Position numbers and translations under genes: made by a program
In this document: positions 44,704 to 53,793 of the stretch, in pieces
How the letters are laid out: every line of letters starts with the position of its first letter
Numbering within the stretch: the stretch's first letter is position 1
Notes under the pieces: generated by a model
The model's input: only the letters and a program-made list of their open reading frames with translations
Told to the model about the DNA's origin: nothing
The model's database searches: none
Assembly: GCF_014698735.1 (NCBI RefSeq)
Contig: NZ_JACJTQ010000024.1
Coordinates: 1 to 64,000, forward strand
Length of the DNA stretch: 64,000 bases
DNA from: Anabaena catenula FACHB-362
GTDB taxonomy: Bacteria > Cyanobacteriota > Cyanobacteriia > Cyanobacteriales > Nostocaceae
Reading direction: 5' to 3'

Positions 44704-47067
44704 TTATTCAGAAGAAGAAGCACCTGGTTTAAGTCTCTCCCGCCAAGAAGGTTGAGAGGAAGAAGAACCATTATTTACCGCAGGTGAAGAATTAGAAGCA
44801 CCATTATTTCCGCTTCTGTTGCGCCGACGTGAACGAGGAGATGATTCTGAAGAAGAATTACTGGTTGATTCTTGAGAGCGATCGCGTCTTCTTCTAGGAG
44901 TGGTATCTTCTTGTTGTTGTTGGTAACGTCTTCTGCGTCTTGGGGTATAGTTCGATGACTGCTCTTCTACTTGAGTATCGCGTCTTCTGCGTCTGCGTCT
45001 CCTAGATGAATCAGAATTGCTGGTATTATCCTCATCTGCTTTTTCATCGTTATTAGAAACCGAGACATTGACAAGTTTTTTCGGTTTGATGGGCTTGGCT
45101 GTAATTGTCCCTTTGCGATCTTCCAACTTGGGACGAGCAGGAAACTTCTCTACAGACATACCCTCCACCGCTTTTTCCATAAATTCATGCCAGGTATAAG
45201 CGGCGCTGCTACTGCTACCATAGGTAGGGCGGTTATTATCGTTACCTAGCCAAACCCCTGCTACAACTTGAGGAATATAACCAATAAACCATAAATCACG
45301 GGATTCATCGGAAGTACCTGTTTTCCCAGCAACTTGTCTATCATCTAATTGGGCTGCGGCACCAGTTCCCTGTGAGACTACGTTGCGTAGCATCCAGGTC
45401 ATAATGGCGCTACTATCAGCATCCAAGACCTGTTTAGAAGGGAAATCAGCAGACCAAATTACCTGACCTTGACGGTTCAGTATCCGACGAATGCCATGAA
45501 CTTCTGTATGTAATCCTTGGTTGGCAAAAGAACCGTAAGCACTGGTTAATTCCAGGAGATTAACTTCATTTGAACCGAGAGCCAAAGAATAAGTCGGCTT
45601 AAGTTCGGATTTAATTCCCATCTCATGGGCAAGTTTAATGGTTGGATCAAATCCTACATCGATTAATACCCTGACTGCAATTGTGTTGATGGAGCGAGTT
45701 AGGGCATCTCTGAGGTTCATCCAGCCATAGAATTTTTCGTTGTAGTTTTTTGGTTCATAACCATCTACTACCAAAGGTTGATCTAAGTAGCTGTCATAGG
45801 GACTCTTACCTGTAGCGATCGCAGTCGCATAGACAAAACCCTTAAATGTCGAGCCTGGTTGCCGTTGTGCTTGAGTAACTCGATTAAACTGGTTTTTACT
45901 AAAGTCTTTACCACCCACCATTGCTTGGATTTCACCATTGCGGGGATCTATGGCTACTAAAGCTGCTTCTTTAAAATTCTCCCATCTACCTTGATTTCTT
46001 AAAGTTTTGGCAACTGCCTCTTCGGCTGCTTTTTGCCAATTGGGGTTTAAGGTTGTTTCTACTACTAACCCTCCTCCTGCTAATACATCGGCAGAAACAT
46101 ATTTAGGCAATTCCTGCTGAACGTAGGTAGTAAAGTAAGGGAAATCGACTTGCAACCGTTTGGGTAAACTACTGTTAACAGTCAGTTGTTCTTGAATTGC
46201 AGCCTGTCTTTGTTCTGGTGTAATTACCCTATCTTCCTGCATCCGCTGCAAAACCAAATTTCGCCGCTCTATTGCCGCTTTGGGATTCTTATCTGGGGCG
46301 TAGATGTTGGGAGCGGGGGCTAGTCCGGCGATGGTTGCCATTTCTGACAAAGTAAGTTGATCTACCGATTTACTAAAATATACCCAGGCGGCATCTCCCA
46401 CACCGTAGGCTCCAGAACCCAAATAAACCAGATTCAGGTAACGTTCTAAAATTTGGTCTTTGGTTAATTCTTGCTCAATTTTTTGAGCCAAACGGACTTC
46501 TTTGAGTTTGCGCCAGAGAGTCCGTTCTTGGGTGAGGAAGAGAATTCGCGCTACCTGTTGGGTGATGGTACTACCACCTTCCACCACATTTTGCGATCGC
46601 AAATTATTCACAACGGCTCTGATAATACCTTGAGTATCTACCCCGCTGTGCTGTGTAAATCTTCGGTCTTCTGAAGCAATAAAAGCTTTCTTTAAGTTAT
46701 CTGGTATTTGTTCTAGCTTCAGTTGTTCCCTCGTCGCTTCTCCTTGCTGTTGAAGAATAGTGCCATCACCAGCTTTAATAGTCAGTGTTTGCTCTCGCAC
46801 TACCGCATTCAGTTCAGCTTTATCGGGTAAAGAACGATCTATAGAACCTATCCCGTAACTAAAAGCAATAATTCCGCCACCTAAACCCAAACCTGTCCAA
46901 AACCAAATCCGACGATAAAAGGGTTTATCGCTCCTACCAATCCTGGCAACCATCTCAGATGATATGTTTGTCATCTGGCTCAGTAACTGCTTTGCTTTCA
47001 CCAACATGGTCTGTGGTAAGTTGTCATGTCTGGACTCCTCTTTTTTGTGATGATTCCCAAGTGGCAA
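44704..47067 (-). CDS. class A penicillin-binding protein (PBP1A type) with Arg-rich C-terminal tail
   Basis: This is a bifunctional peptidoglycan glycosyltransferase/transpeptidase of 787 residues. A cytoplasmic N-terminus and membrane anchor (WFWTGLGLGGGIIAFSYGIG, ~54-75) precede the GT51 domain (SEDRRFTQHSGVD, GGSTITQQVARILF). The transpeptidase has SxxK in PGSTFKGFVY, SxN in TRSINT and KTGT in GKTGTSDESRDLW. The last ~100 residues are an unusual low-complexity tail of Arg/Ser/Gln with several runs of four to eight arginines. The tail is periplasmic and highly basic; it may bind peptidoglycan or other anionic polymers. Single gene. Confidence 0.93.
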   Translation of the reverse strand: MPLGNHHKKEESRHDNLPQTMLVKAKQLLSQMTNISSEMVARIGRSDKPFYRRIWFWTGLGLGGGIIAFSYGIGSIDRSLPDKAELNAVVREQTLTIKAGDGTILQQQGEATREQLKLEQIPDNLKKAFIASEDRRFTQHSGVDTQGIIRAVVNNLRSQNVVEGGSTITQQVARILFLTQERTLWRKLKEVRLAQKIEQELTKDQILERYLNLVYLGSGAYGVGDAAWVYFSKSVDQLTLSEMATIAGLAPAPNIYAPDKNPKAAIERRNLVLQRMQEDRVITPEQRQAAIQEQLTVNSSLPKRLQVDFPYFTTYVQQELPKYVSADVLAGGGLVVETTLNPNWQKAAEEAVAKTLRNQGRWENFKEAALVAIDPRNGEIQAMVGGKDFSKNQFNRVTQAQRQPGSTFKGFVYATAIATGKSPYDSYLDQPLVVDGYEPKNYNEKFYGWMNLRDALTRSINTIAVRVLIDVGFDPTIKLAHEMGIKSELKPTYSLALGSNEVNLLELTSAYGSFANQGLHTEVHGIRRILNRQGQVIWSADFPSKQVLDADSSAIMTWMLRNVVSQGTGAAAQLDDRQVAGKTGTSDESRDLWFIGYIPQVVAGVWLGNDNNRPTYGSSSSAAYTWHEFMEKAVEGMSVEKFPARPKLEDRKGTITAKPIKPKKLVNVSVSNNDEKADEDNTSNSDSSRRRRRRRRDTQVEEQSSNYTPRRRRRYQQQQEDTTPRRRRDRSQESTSNSSSESSPRSRRRNRSGNNGASNSSPAVNNGSSSSQPSWRERLKPGASSSE

Positions 47068-47293
47068 AAGCAGTTTCTCCTCGTCACAGTTATTTGTATT
47101 TGTTGACTGTTGCTCAAAGTCGTTGCCACATACATATCATGACCTGATTTGGCGTTAGCCTCAAACCTTAGTGCTAGTATAATATCCCATAAATAATCAA
47201 CTTAATTCAGTACTGACTTCTGGTTTTTTCGCAACCTGTTAGTTAACGTGCTTTCTTCCGATTATTAAATAATTTCGGGGAATATAAAAACCA

Positions 47294-47887
47294 TTGGAAA
47301 CACCTGCAACCAATAAACAAACAGCGATCCCCGCCAACCTAGAGAGCGCAACTCTGTCTACAAAATTGTGGCGATTGCATAGCGTTTCTAAGAGAAGTGC
47401 TATTGCTCTTGGCAGTAACATGGGTGATACCCAAGAAATCTTAGAAGCATCTCTAGAGACTTTAGCCCAAACCCCAGGCATTATCCTCGAAGCCAAATCT
47501 AGTTGGTATACAACAAAAGCCATCGGTCCACCCCAACCGGATTACTTGAATGGCTGTGCCATCTTAAAAGTACAATTATTCCCTCAAGCATTGTTAGAGA
47601 CTTTGTTAACAATTGAACAAAAGTTTGGGCGTGTGCGTCAAGAACGTTGGGGTCCTAGAACATTAGATTTAGATTTATTGTTATACGATGACATAATCGT
47701 AGATCAGCCAAATCTTCAGATTCCCCATCCCCGGATGTCCGAACGAGCTTTTGTCTTAGTCCCACTAGCAGAAATTGCCCCCGATTGGATAGAACCAGTT
47801 TCCCAACGGGTAATTCAAGATCTTCTCCAAGACGTAGACACTTGTGATGTACATTTAGTTAAGAGCAATAAGAATTACCATCCTTAA
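47294..47887 (+). CDS. folK: 6-hydroxymethyl-7,8-dihydropterin pyrophosphokinase FolK
   Basis: FolK transfers pyrophosphate from ATP to hydroxymethyldihydropterin in folate synthesis. Signatures are AIALGSNMGDTQEILEASL, SSWYTTKAIGPPQPDYLNGC, FGRVRQERWGPRTLDLDLLLY and IPHPRMSERAFVLVPLAEIAP. The frame starts at a TTG (47294), giving a 30-residue N-terminal extension before the family's usual start; a TTG at 47366 or 47375 could be the true start, and no good ribosome site decides. It precedes the NUDIX gene by 74 nt. Confidence 0.92.
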   Translation: METPATNKQTAIPANLESATLSTKLWRLHSVSKRSAIALGSNMGDTQEILEASLETLAQTPGIILEAKSSWYTTKAIGPPQPDYLNGCAILKVQLFPQALLETLLTIEQKFGRVRQERWGPRTLDLDLLLYDDIIVDQPNLQIPHPRMSERAFVLVPLAEIAPDWIEPVSQRVIQDLLQDVDTCDVHLVKSNKNYHP

Positions 47888-47961
47888 AAACAGAAAGATA
47901 CTGATTACACAAAAAAGCTACAGTATATATTCTGTGTATTCGCAGACCATACAATCTTACT

Positions 47962-48510
47962 ATGCCACTAGGTAGAGAATTACCACAGCTGCTGAAACAA
48001 CGCTTGTTCCACAAAGGACGCAAGTTTAATTTTGAAGTCAATCGCTTGCGTTTACCTAACAAATCGGAAGGCGAGTGGGAGTGTATTCGTCATCCAGGTG
48101 GCGCTCTTGCTATTCCCGTTACCCCGGAGGGTAAACTGGTGCTTGTACGCCAGTATCGTTTTGCCATACAGGGCAGGTTGTTAGAATTTCCCGCAGGAAC
48201 TCTAGAACCCAATGAAGATCCCTTAGAAACTATACAAAGGGAAATTGAGGAAGAAACTGGCTACCGCGCTCATAAGTGGGATAAGTTGGGAGAGTTTTTT
48301 CTAGCTCCTGGCTATTCCGATGAGATTATCTTTGCTTTTTTGGCACGAGATTTGCAAAAGTTGGAGATACCTCCAAAACAAGACGACGATGAAGATATAG
48401 AAACAGTGTTGCTGACTCCCGAAGAACTAGAAAAAGCCATTCGTGAAGGAGAACCAGTAGATGCTAAATCTATTGCTAGTTTTTTCCTGGCTCGTTCGTT
48501 TTTAATGTGA
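47962..48510 (+). CDS. NUDIX hydrolase, ADP-ribose pyrophosphatase type
   Basis: This 182-residue enzyme has the NUDIX box GTLEPNEDPLETIQREIEEE followed by TGY, and upstream LVRQYRFAIQGRLLEFPAG typical of the ADP-ribose pyrophosphatase (NudF) group. LGEFFLAPGYSDEIIFAFLA is the downstream substrate-loop block. It likely hydrolyses ADP-ribose or related nucleotide sugars, protecting against ADP-ribosylation and feeding NAD turnover. Convergent with the Rrf2 gene. Confidence 0.9.
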   Translation: MPLGRELPQLLKQRLFHKGRKFNFEVNRLRLPNKSEGEWECIRHPGGALAIPVTPEGKLVLVRQYRFAIQGRLLEFPAGTLEPNEDPLETIQREIEEETGYRAHKWDKLGEFFLAPGYSDEIIFAFLARDLQKLEIPPKQDDDEDIETVLLTPEELEKAIREGEPVDAKSIASFFLARSFLM

Positions 48511-48630
48511 TAGCAATATGCTGCGAACGTGGGCAAATTAACAAAGCCTCTGATGCTGAGGATGAGATAGTTTTGGCCAACGACTTGAGTCGATACGTCC
48601 AACTACACGTCATCGACTCAAACCAGGCAG

Positions 48631-49071
48631 CTAAATATGGTACATGGGTTGAATCTGTTGTACCTGCTGTCTTTTATCCCACATATCCTGTAAAGTATAA
48701 CCTTCAAAAACTGCGATCGCTGCACCTGCCGCTTCTTCCCAAATTCCCACAATAATCATATTTTCCATAGTTGAAAACTCCGGTTTCTGAAATTTTTCAT
48801 GAGTATTTATACCGTCTAAACAAGTCAAAATTTCTAACAGTGTGATTTGTTGTGGTGGTTTACTCAGTAGATAACCCCCTTTTGCTCCCCGTTGACTACG
48901 GACTAAGCCAGAACGCCTCAGTATCATTAAAAGTTGTCCTAAATAGCGATCTGGTATTTGCTGAACATTGGCAATTTGTTCAATTTGCAAGTACTCTCCC
49001 CGCTCGTAATATCTAGCTAGTTCTAGCAGCGCTAACAAGGCATATCTGACTTTAGAAGAAATTTCCATCAT
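48631..49071 (-). CDS. Rrf2-family regulator without cluster cysteines
   Basis: This 146-residue protein is an Rrf2 winged-helix regulator: EISSKVRYALLALLELA, IEQIANVQQIPDRYLGQLL (helix-turn-helix) and LVRSQRGAKGGYLLSKPPQQITLLEI (wing). The three cysteines that bind Fe-S in IscR/NsrR are absent (only one Cys, in LTCLDG), so it is closer to CymR-like members that sense protein partners or small molecules. Its C-terminal FEGYTLQDMWDKRQQ resembles that of the Rrf2 gene beside cysK at 61.2-61.6 kb. Confidence 0.88.
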   Translation of the reverse strand: MMEISSKVRYALLALLELARYYERGEYLQIEQIANVQQIPDRYLGQLLMILRRSGLVRSQRGAKGGYLLSKPPQQITLLEILTCLDGINTHEKFQKPEFSTMENMIIVGIWEEAAGAAIAVFEGYTLQDMWDKRQQVQQIQPMYHI

Positions 49072-49430
49072 TCCAGGGCAAATTTAGCCGAATAAATACT
49101 ATTGTTTTCCGATATAGTTAGTGAGGATAGAAAAAAAACAAAACTATCCTCTCCTTCAGCATGAACAAGTTGAGGCAGTAAGCTGTATACAAGCCGATTA
49201 AGTAATCCGTTAATCTGATCTGTGCCTTTAAGTGCTGATCTGGTTAGGCATGGTTATGAGATAATGTGATTTATGGTATTAAACCACATATTCCTATCAA
49301 TTTTTCGTAGTTATATAAAAATCGCACAAAGTTAACTGATGGGGATATGTTTTAGCAGGGGTTGCGGCTTTAGATAAAAGTTAAATTTTATACATTATGG
49401 TAAGAAGCAATTAACCGCAGATAAACGCAG
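49072..49430. other. intergenic region before the SPFH gene
   Basis: 359 bp without a gene. Near its right end are the words CCGCAGATAAACGCAGATG (49414-49432), a dispersed cyanobacterial repeat; the SPFH start codon is formed within this repeat. No other structure was recognised. Confidence 0.5.
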
Positions 49431-50240
49431 ATGAAAAGAAATCAAACTATTAACAGTGCTGGTAAGCTGACTGCACTACTATTTCTAATTACAATCTTTC
49501 TCACACCATTTGTAATTGTTAATGCCGGAGAACGTGGTGTATTAATGGAATTTGGTAAAGTGCAACCTCAGATACTAGGAGAAGGAATACATATGATTAT
49601 TCCTGTAGTCAATACTGTAAAAAAGTTAAGTATCCGCATACAAAAACAAGAAATATCTGCTGAAGCTTCTTCTAAAGATTTACAAGATGTTTTCACAGAT
49701 GTAGTACTAAATTGGCATATTATTCCAGCGGAAGTTAATGCTATTTTTCAGCAAATTGGTGATGAACAAGAAATAATTAACCGCATTATTAACCCAGCAG
49801 TGGAAGAAATTTTAAAAGCCGTTATGGCTAAATATACAGCGGAAGAAATTATTACTAAACGCGGAGAAGTCAAAACAGGGCTTGATAATTTATTAACTAC
49901 AAGACTAGAAGATTATCATATTCTAGTTGATGATATTTCTCTAGTTCATGTTCATTTTTCTGAACGGTTTAGAGAAGCAGTAGAATTAAAACAAATAGCC
50001 GAACAGGAAGCAAAAAAAGCCGAATTTATCGCTGTGAAGGCATTACGAGAAGCTGATGCAAAAGTAAATCTAGCTAAAGGAGAAGCAGAAGTACAAAGAT
50101 TACTTCGTGATGGCTTAACTAGCGAAATACTGCAAAGACAAGCTATAAATAAATGGAATGGTAAATTACCATTAGTAATTGGCAAAGAAATCCCCAAGTC
50201 TTGGAATTTTAGCGAATTAATGAGAGATTTTAAACATTAA
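49431..50240 (+). CDS. prohibitin/SPFH (band 7) family membrane protein
   Basis: This 269-residue protein has an N-terminal membrane segment (LTALLFLITIFLTPFVIVNA, ~13-32), the SPFH domain (GERGVLMEFGKVQPQILGEGIHMIIPVVNTV) and a coiled coil (~175-230, EQEAKKAEFIAVKALREADA). Prohibitins form ring-like scaffolds in membranes and chaperone AAA proteases such as FtsH. Length is close to prohibitins (~270-280). The ATG has no ribosome site and lies in the dispersed CGCAGATAAACGCAGATG repeat. Confidence 0.88.
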   Translation: MKRNQTINSAGKLTALLFLITIFLTPFVIVNAGERGVLMEFGKVQPQILGEGIHMIIPVVNTVKKLSIRIQKQEISAEASSKDLQDVFTDVVLNWHIIPAEVNAIFQQIGDEQEIINRIINPAVEEILKAVMAKYTAEEIITKRGEVKTGLDNLLTTRLEDYHILVDDISLVHVHFSERFREAVELKQIAEQEAKKAEFIAVKALREADAKVNLAKGEAEVQRLLRDGLTSEILQRQAINKWNGKLPLVIGKEIPKSWNFSELMRDFKH

Positions 50241-50322
50241 AAAATATCTCCAACTTATTGAATAAATTGGAGATATGAGCATTACTAAACTACAGTAGAA
50301 TATGGTAGTTAAATTATGCTAA

Positions 50323-50772
50323 TTAACCATTAGTAAATAAAATAGGAATATCAAGAATCTTCAAGTGGATTAATCCCACAATTACCAAAGTATAAACTGT
50401 TGAAGAAACTAAACCACTCAATAACTCTTTTTTCAGGTTTCGTTCTGATGGTTCCTTTTGGAAAATATCTTGAGATCCATATTGCATCAAGAGAATACCG
50501 ACAACATTAGAAAGCCAGTAACCAATAATTGAACAGGGTAACAATAATTTTGGAGAAAACAGACTGCAAATATAACCAAAAAAATAAGCAATTGGCAAAT
50601 TAAATAATAAGTCATTCCACCAACATAGTGGAGAAAGTAAATATCCGAGAACCAGCAAAAATACACCTCTGAGTTTTTGGATAATATTGATTTTTAATTC
50701 AGCAGGTGAACCTTGTTCTAACTTCTCAGAGATGCTATTGAAGATTTGATTCACTTTTTGCAGGTTTTGCAT
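50323..50772 (-). CDS. hypothetical membrane protein
   Basis: This 149-residue protein has three to four hydrophobic segments (GVFLLVLGYLLSPLCWWND, IAYFFGYICSLFSPK, LPCSIIGYWLSNVVGILLM and YTLVIVGLIHLKI) and a charged loop between the third and fourth. I recognise no family. A similar small membrane protein is often seen in cyanobacterial genomes as a conserved hypothetical. Convergent with the SPFH gene. Confidence 0.6.
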   Translation of the reverse strand: MQNLQKVNQIFNSISEKLEQGSPAELKINIIQKLRGVFLLVLGYLLSPLCWWNDLLFNLPIAYFFGYICSLFSPKLLLPCSIIGYWLSNVVGILLMQYGSQDIFQKEPSERNLKKELLSGLVSSTVYTLVIVGLIHLKILDIPILFTNG

Positions 50773-50868
50773 ATAAGTCCGCCATCACTATCGACTTAGT
50801 GTAGTTTAACCTAAAAATCACAAATAAGTCTAGTGCAACGAAATTAAAATTCAAGAGTAGGTAAGAGC

Positions 50869-50950
50869 AATTCACTGAATTAAAGCTACAAATTAATCCT
50901 CTTATCCCCGTGTATGTCTATTGTTATCAACCTTAAAGTGAAACGGCATC
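50869..50950. repeat. dispersed intergenic repeat, copy 1
   Basis: The words CAATTCAC, ATTAAAGCTACAAAT, CCGTGTAT, TATCAAC, TTAAAGT and AAACGG occur in the same order and at nearly the same spacing at 57574-57650. It is a dispersed non-coding repeat, possibly an element end or small RNA-like sequence; it has no obvious hairpin of its own. Confidence 0.6.
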
Positions 50951-51041
50951 AGGGGAATCAATGCTCACAGGTGTCAACTTAGAGAACTGCACAAAAAACA
51001 TGATCCAATAGTAAGCGTGAAAATTTCCACAAACTATTTTC

Positions 51042-51253
51042 AATGTCATTCCCACAAAAGCGGGAATCCAGATTGTCTTATATAGGAATCATAAATGATA
51101 TCTGATAAAATTTTAAGTCTTGTAGGGTGGGCAATGCCCACCGCAGCAATGGTTTGGTGGGCATTGCCTACCCTACGTATATTTCAAAAATCAAATATTA
51201 TTCCTATAGAACATAAATAATTTCTGGATTCCCCTGAAGAGGAGAATGACATT
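51042..51253. mobile_element. nested palindromic element (MITE-like)
   Basis: Three inverted repeats lie inside one another around one centre: outer arms 51042-51072 and 51223-51253 (AATGTCATTCCC at one end; 21 of 31 outer positions complementary), middle TATAGGAAT (51081-51089) / ATTCCTATA (51200-51208), inner GTAGGGTGGG... (51122-51142) / ...CCCTAC (51156-51176), 20 of 21 complementary. The whole 212 bp could fold into one long stem. It occupies most of the 484-bp gap before the DUF1634 stop. No coding content. Confidence 0.7.
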
Positions 51254-51256
51254 TTA

Positions 51257-51814
51257 TTAAAAATAAGCCCCTACTAGGCTATAAGTTAGACTAGCCAGCA
51301 CTATAGAAGTGATAATGACATAGATAAATTCTCGCCTGATGAGAAAACTAAATAAAGAAACAATCACGCGTAAAATTGGGGTAGCAATTAATAGTAAAAG
51401 TCCCAATTGAATAATTCCACGCCGACTACCGGACAAAACCGCAGTAACTACACCTCCTGGGGAGTGAAACTCAGGTTGTGTACCTCGAAAAAACTGATAT
51501 TCCGCAGGTTCAGAACCGTGATGAATCAAATATAATATACCCCCAAATAAAACCACAGCACTAGCAATTAGAACACCATATTTCAGCAAATTACTCAATA
51601 AATATTCTAATTCTTGCTCACTTTGGGTTTTTGTAAGTTTTTTATTACTATCCATCTCACAGTTATGATTTAACTGCCCCACATTATTGAGGCGATGTTC
51701 TTCTAACTGTTGAAGATCAGAATCTATATCTTCTGGAGCTAAAGCTAGGGCAAAAATTTCCCGTTCTGTCTCTGCTGTCGTCGTCCACCGAAAACCAGAA
51801 TTAATTTTATACAT
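51257..51814 (-). CDS. DUF1634 membrane protein, partner of TauE/SafE
   Basis: This 185-residue protein has three membrane segments in its C-terminal 130 residues (GVLIASAVVLFGGILYLIH, IIQLGLLLLIATPILRVIV, FIYVIITSIVLASLTYSLVG), matching DUF1634, which is almost always next to a TauE/SafE exporter. The N-terminal ~50 residues are soluble and acidic and unusual for the family; an internal ATG exists at residue 54. The ATG at 51814 has GGGGGA upstream and lies 2 nt after the TauE stop, supporting the long form and translational coupling. Confidence 0.82.
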   Translation of the reverse strand: MYKINSGFRWTTTAETEREIFALALAPEDIDSDLQQLEEHRLNNVGQLNHNCEMDSNKKLTKTQSEQELEYLLSNLLKYGVLIASAVVLFGGILYLIHHGSEPAEYQFFRGTQPEFHSPGGVVTAVLSGSRRGIIQLGLLLLIATPILRVIVSLFSFLIRREFIYVIITSIVLASLTYSLVGAYF

Positions 51815-51816
51815 AA

Positions 51817-52653
51817 TTACAGTCCCCCTATTAGACTGTTGTAGACCATCTTCAAAGCCATTACCAACAATACAAAACTGAAGATAATTCTCAAAACTTG
51901 TGTTTTAGCGCCGATTAAAATTCTGGCTCCTAAAAAAGCACCAGGTAGCACCCCCAACATAACTGGCATAGACAAACCAGGATCTATGTAACCTCTTGTT
52001 AGGTAAACCCCCGCAGATGCTGCGGCTGTAACGCCAATCATAAAATTGCTAGTAGTGGTGGAAACTTTAAAAGGTAGACGCATGGCTTGATCCATGGCTA
52101 ATACTTTAAATCCCCCTGAACCAATCCCCAACAAACCAGAAAGCACTCCAGCTAGTAACATGATGCTAAATCCGGCAGGTAAAGAATGTACCTGGTAAGG
52201 CATGAGTCCATCCGGGGTTGGATAAGTACCATTAAGGTGGAGATATTCTGCTAATGGTTCTACTGTCTCACTTTCAAAATGTTCTGGTCTAGGCCGTTGT
52301 GATAAATAGGCTGAATAAATTAGCACGACTGCAAGCACAATAGTCAGCATTTTCACTGAAATAAAAGTGGCAATTAAAGCGCCGACTATCGCGCCAATTG
52401 TTGTGGCTACTTCTAAAAACATTCCCAAGCGCAGATTCGTGTAGCCTTTCCTGATATATGTAGATGCTGCACCCAAAGATGTAGCAATAACAGATACTAG
52501 TGAAGCACCGACAGCGTAACGTATATCAACTCCAAAGACGGAAGTTAATAACGGAACTATCACAACTCCACCGCCTAAGCCAGTTAAGGCTCCAACCAAG
52601 CCAGCACTAAATGATCCCAGCCACACTAATAAAGAAAATTCAAGTATGTTCAA
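51817..52653 (-). CDS. TauE/SafE family sulfite/organosulfonate exporter-like permease
   Basis: This 278-residue membrane protein has two related halves: GALTGLGGGVVIVPLLTSVFGVD...AVGASLVSV and GVLSGLLGIGSGGFKVLAMDQAMRLP with a G-GG-x-PL pattern, about eight hydrophobic segments. TauE/SafE proteins export sulfite, sulfoacetate or related anions, or import sulfate-like compounds. It forms an operon with DUF1634. The 57.8-kb TauE paralogue and cysK and a Crp regulator nearby give the region a sulfur theme; the substrate is not proven. Confidence 0.88.
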   Translation of the reverse strand: MNILEFSLLVWLGSFSAGLVGALTGLGGGVVIVPLLTSVFGVDIRYAVGASLVSVIATSLGAASTYIRKGYTNLRLGMFLEVATTIGAIVGALIATFISVKMLTIVLAVVLIYSAYLSQRPRPEHFESETVEPLAEYLHLNGTYPTPDGLMPYQVHSLPAGFSIMLLAGVLSGLLGIGSGGFKVLAMDQAMRLPFKVSTTTSNFMIGVTAAASAGVYLTRGYIDPGLSMPVMLGVLPGAFLGARILIGAKTQVLRIIFSFVLLVMALKMVYNSLIGGL

Positions 52654-53059
52654 ATTATATCCCTCTTTTTTTTACAACTTATCTTTATAACTCCCAGAAA
52701 TTTTTGTCTACTTTACAGATGAATTAGCAGATTGAATTTTGGAAAGCAAATAACTAAGATAATTATTCATTACGTAGCCAGCTTGTGCAGGCTAAATATT
52801 TTTAGTAAAAAAAACTTAATTTTTCTCTACATTAACTAGTAAAGCGCGGCGGAAATAAAGCTATAATTCCAAATTAACTAAGAAGCACTCATCTCACAAG
52901 CTTTGTTACTTTTGACTTCAACCTTGGTTTAAGTTAAGCAAACATTAAAAATTACTAAAAGGCTTGTGTAATTTTATTTTTTGATTTTTAATTCCGCAAA
53001 GCATTACTAGCTTTAGGCAATGATTATTACTGCAATTGACAAGCATATTGCTAAAGGTG
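52654..53059. other. intergenic region between TauE/SafE and CadD genes
   Basis: 406 bp of AT-rich sequence with no gene, RNA or hairpin that I can support. It contains the promoter of the TauE-DUF1634 operon on the minus strand. Confidence 0.45.
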
Positions 53060-53698
53060 TCAATTCCATAAATGGAGCAGGCTGAAACTACCACTATCTA
53101 AGACAATAAAAGCACCTAATCCCATTAAGACAAAAGGCATAAATTTATTACCGTATTGGGTGAAAATATCAGCAATTGCTCGATTGTGAGTTAATTTATA
53201 TGCCATGTAGCATAAAACCCCTACCAGAAGAAAAAATACTCCCAGAATGATTAGCAAACTCTGCCAACTACTGCTGGCAAATATTGGCACATAAATACTG
53301 ATATTATCTGTCCCATTAGCGAAGGTAACAGCTGCCACAGTGTAAGTTTGCAGATTGAAAAATTTGGCTAAAAGTGATTGGGGAGAAACTTCTGCTACTG
53401 TTTCCACTTCCTCTGACTCATCTGCATCTCGGTTCAACAAACACTTGATACCAATAGCAATGGGTAATAAGCCAAATAACCCAATCCAAGGACGTGGTAA
53501 AATTAATCCTCCAAAAAAAGCCGGTAAACTGGCGAGTATTAAAGCTGAGAAACCTAAATACTGTCCAATCACAATATGCCAACGACGGAACTTTGAATTC
53601 ACCTGAGAGAAAAATAACGTCAGGATAACTAAATCATCAATGTTTGTGGCACTGAAAGCAAATGACCCTGTACTAATTGCAGTAACTAACCCGCTCAT
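53060..53698 (-). CDS. CadD-family cadmium/metal transporter (copy 1)
   Basis: This 212-residue membrane protein matches the CadD/CadD-like cadmium resistance transporter family: FSATNIDDLVILTLFFSQV, VIGQYLGFSALILASLPAFFGGL, GLLPIAIGIKCLL, TVAAVTFANGTDNISIYVPIFA and FVLMGLGAFIVLDSG; five or six hydrophobic segments. The two conserved acidic pairs NIDD and GTDN may coordinate metal. Two paralogues are at 58.7-60.1 kb. Metal specificity is unknown. Confidence 0.88.
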   Translation of the reverse strand: MSGLVTAISTGSFAFSATNIDDLVILTLFFSQVNSKFRRWHIVIGQYLGFSALILASLPAFFGGLILPRPWIGLFGLLPIAIGIKCLLNRDADESEEVETVAEVSPQSLLAKFFNLQTYTVAAVTFANGTDNISIYVPIFASSSWQSLLIILGVFFLLVGVLCYMAYKLTHNRAIADIFTQYGNKFMPFVLMGLGAFIVLDSGSFSLLHLWN

Positions 53699-53706
53699 AT
53701 TAATTT

Positions 53707-53757
53707 GAGATTTTAGATTTTGGATTTTGGACTTTAGATTTTGGACTTTAGATTAGA
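53707..53757. repeat. heptamer-type tandem repeat (GATTTTGGACTTTA units)
   Basis: Imperfect tandem units of the words ATTTTAGATTTTGG and ATTTTGGACTTTAG fill the short gap between CadD copy 1 and the APC permease gene, the same STRR-like material as between ccmM and ccmN. Confidence 0.7.
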
Positions 53758-53793
53758 TGGGAAGCGCTGTACTTAAATAAACCAACTAAAAAA

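Noticed and set aside
47239-47523. 94-codon minus-strand frame opposite folK
   Set aside because: Antisense to conserved FolK motifs; no family features.
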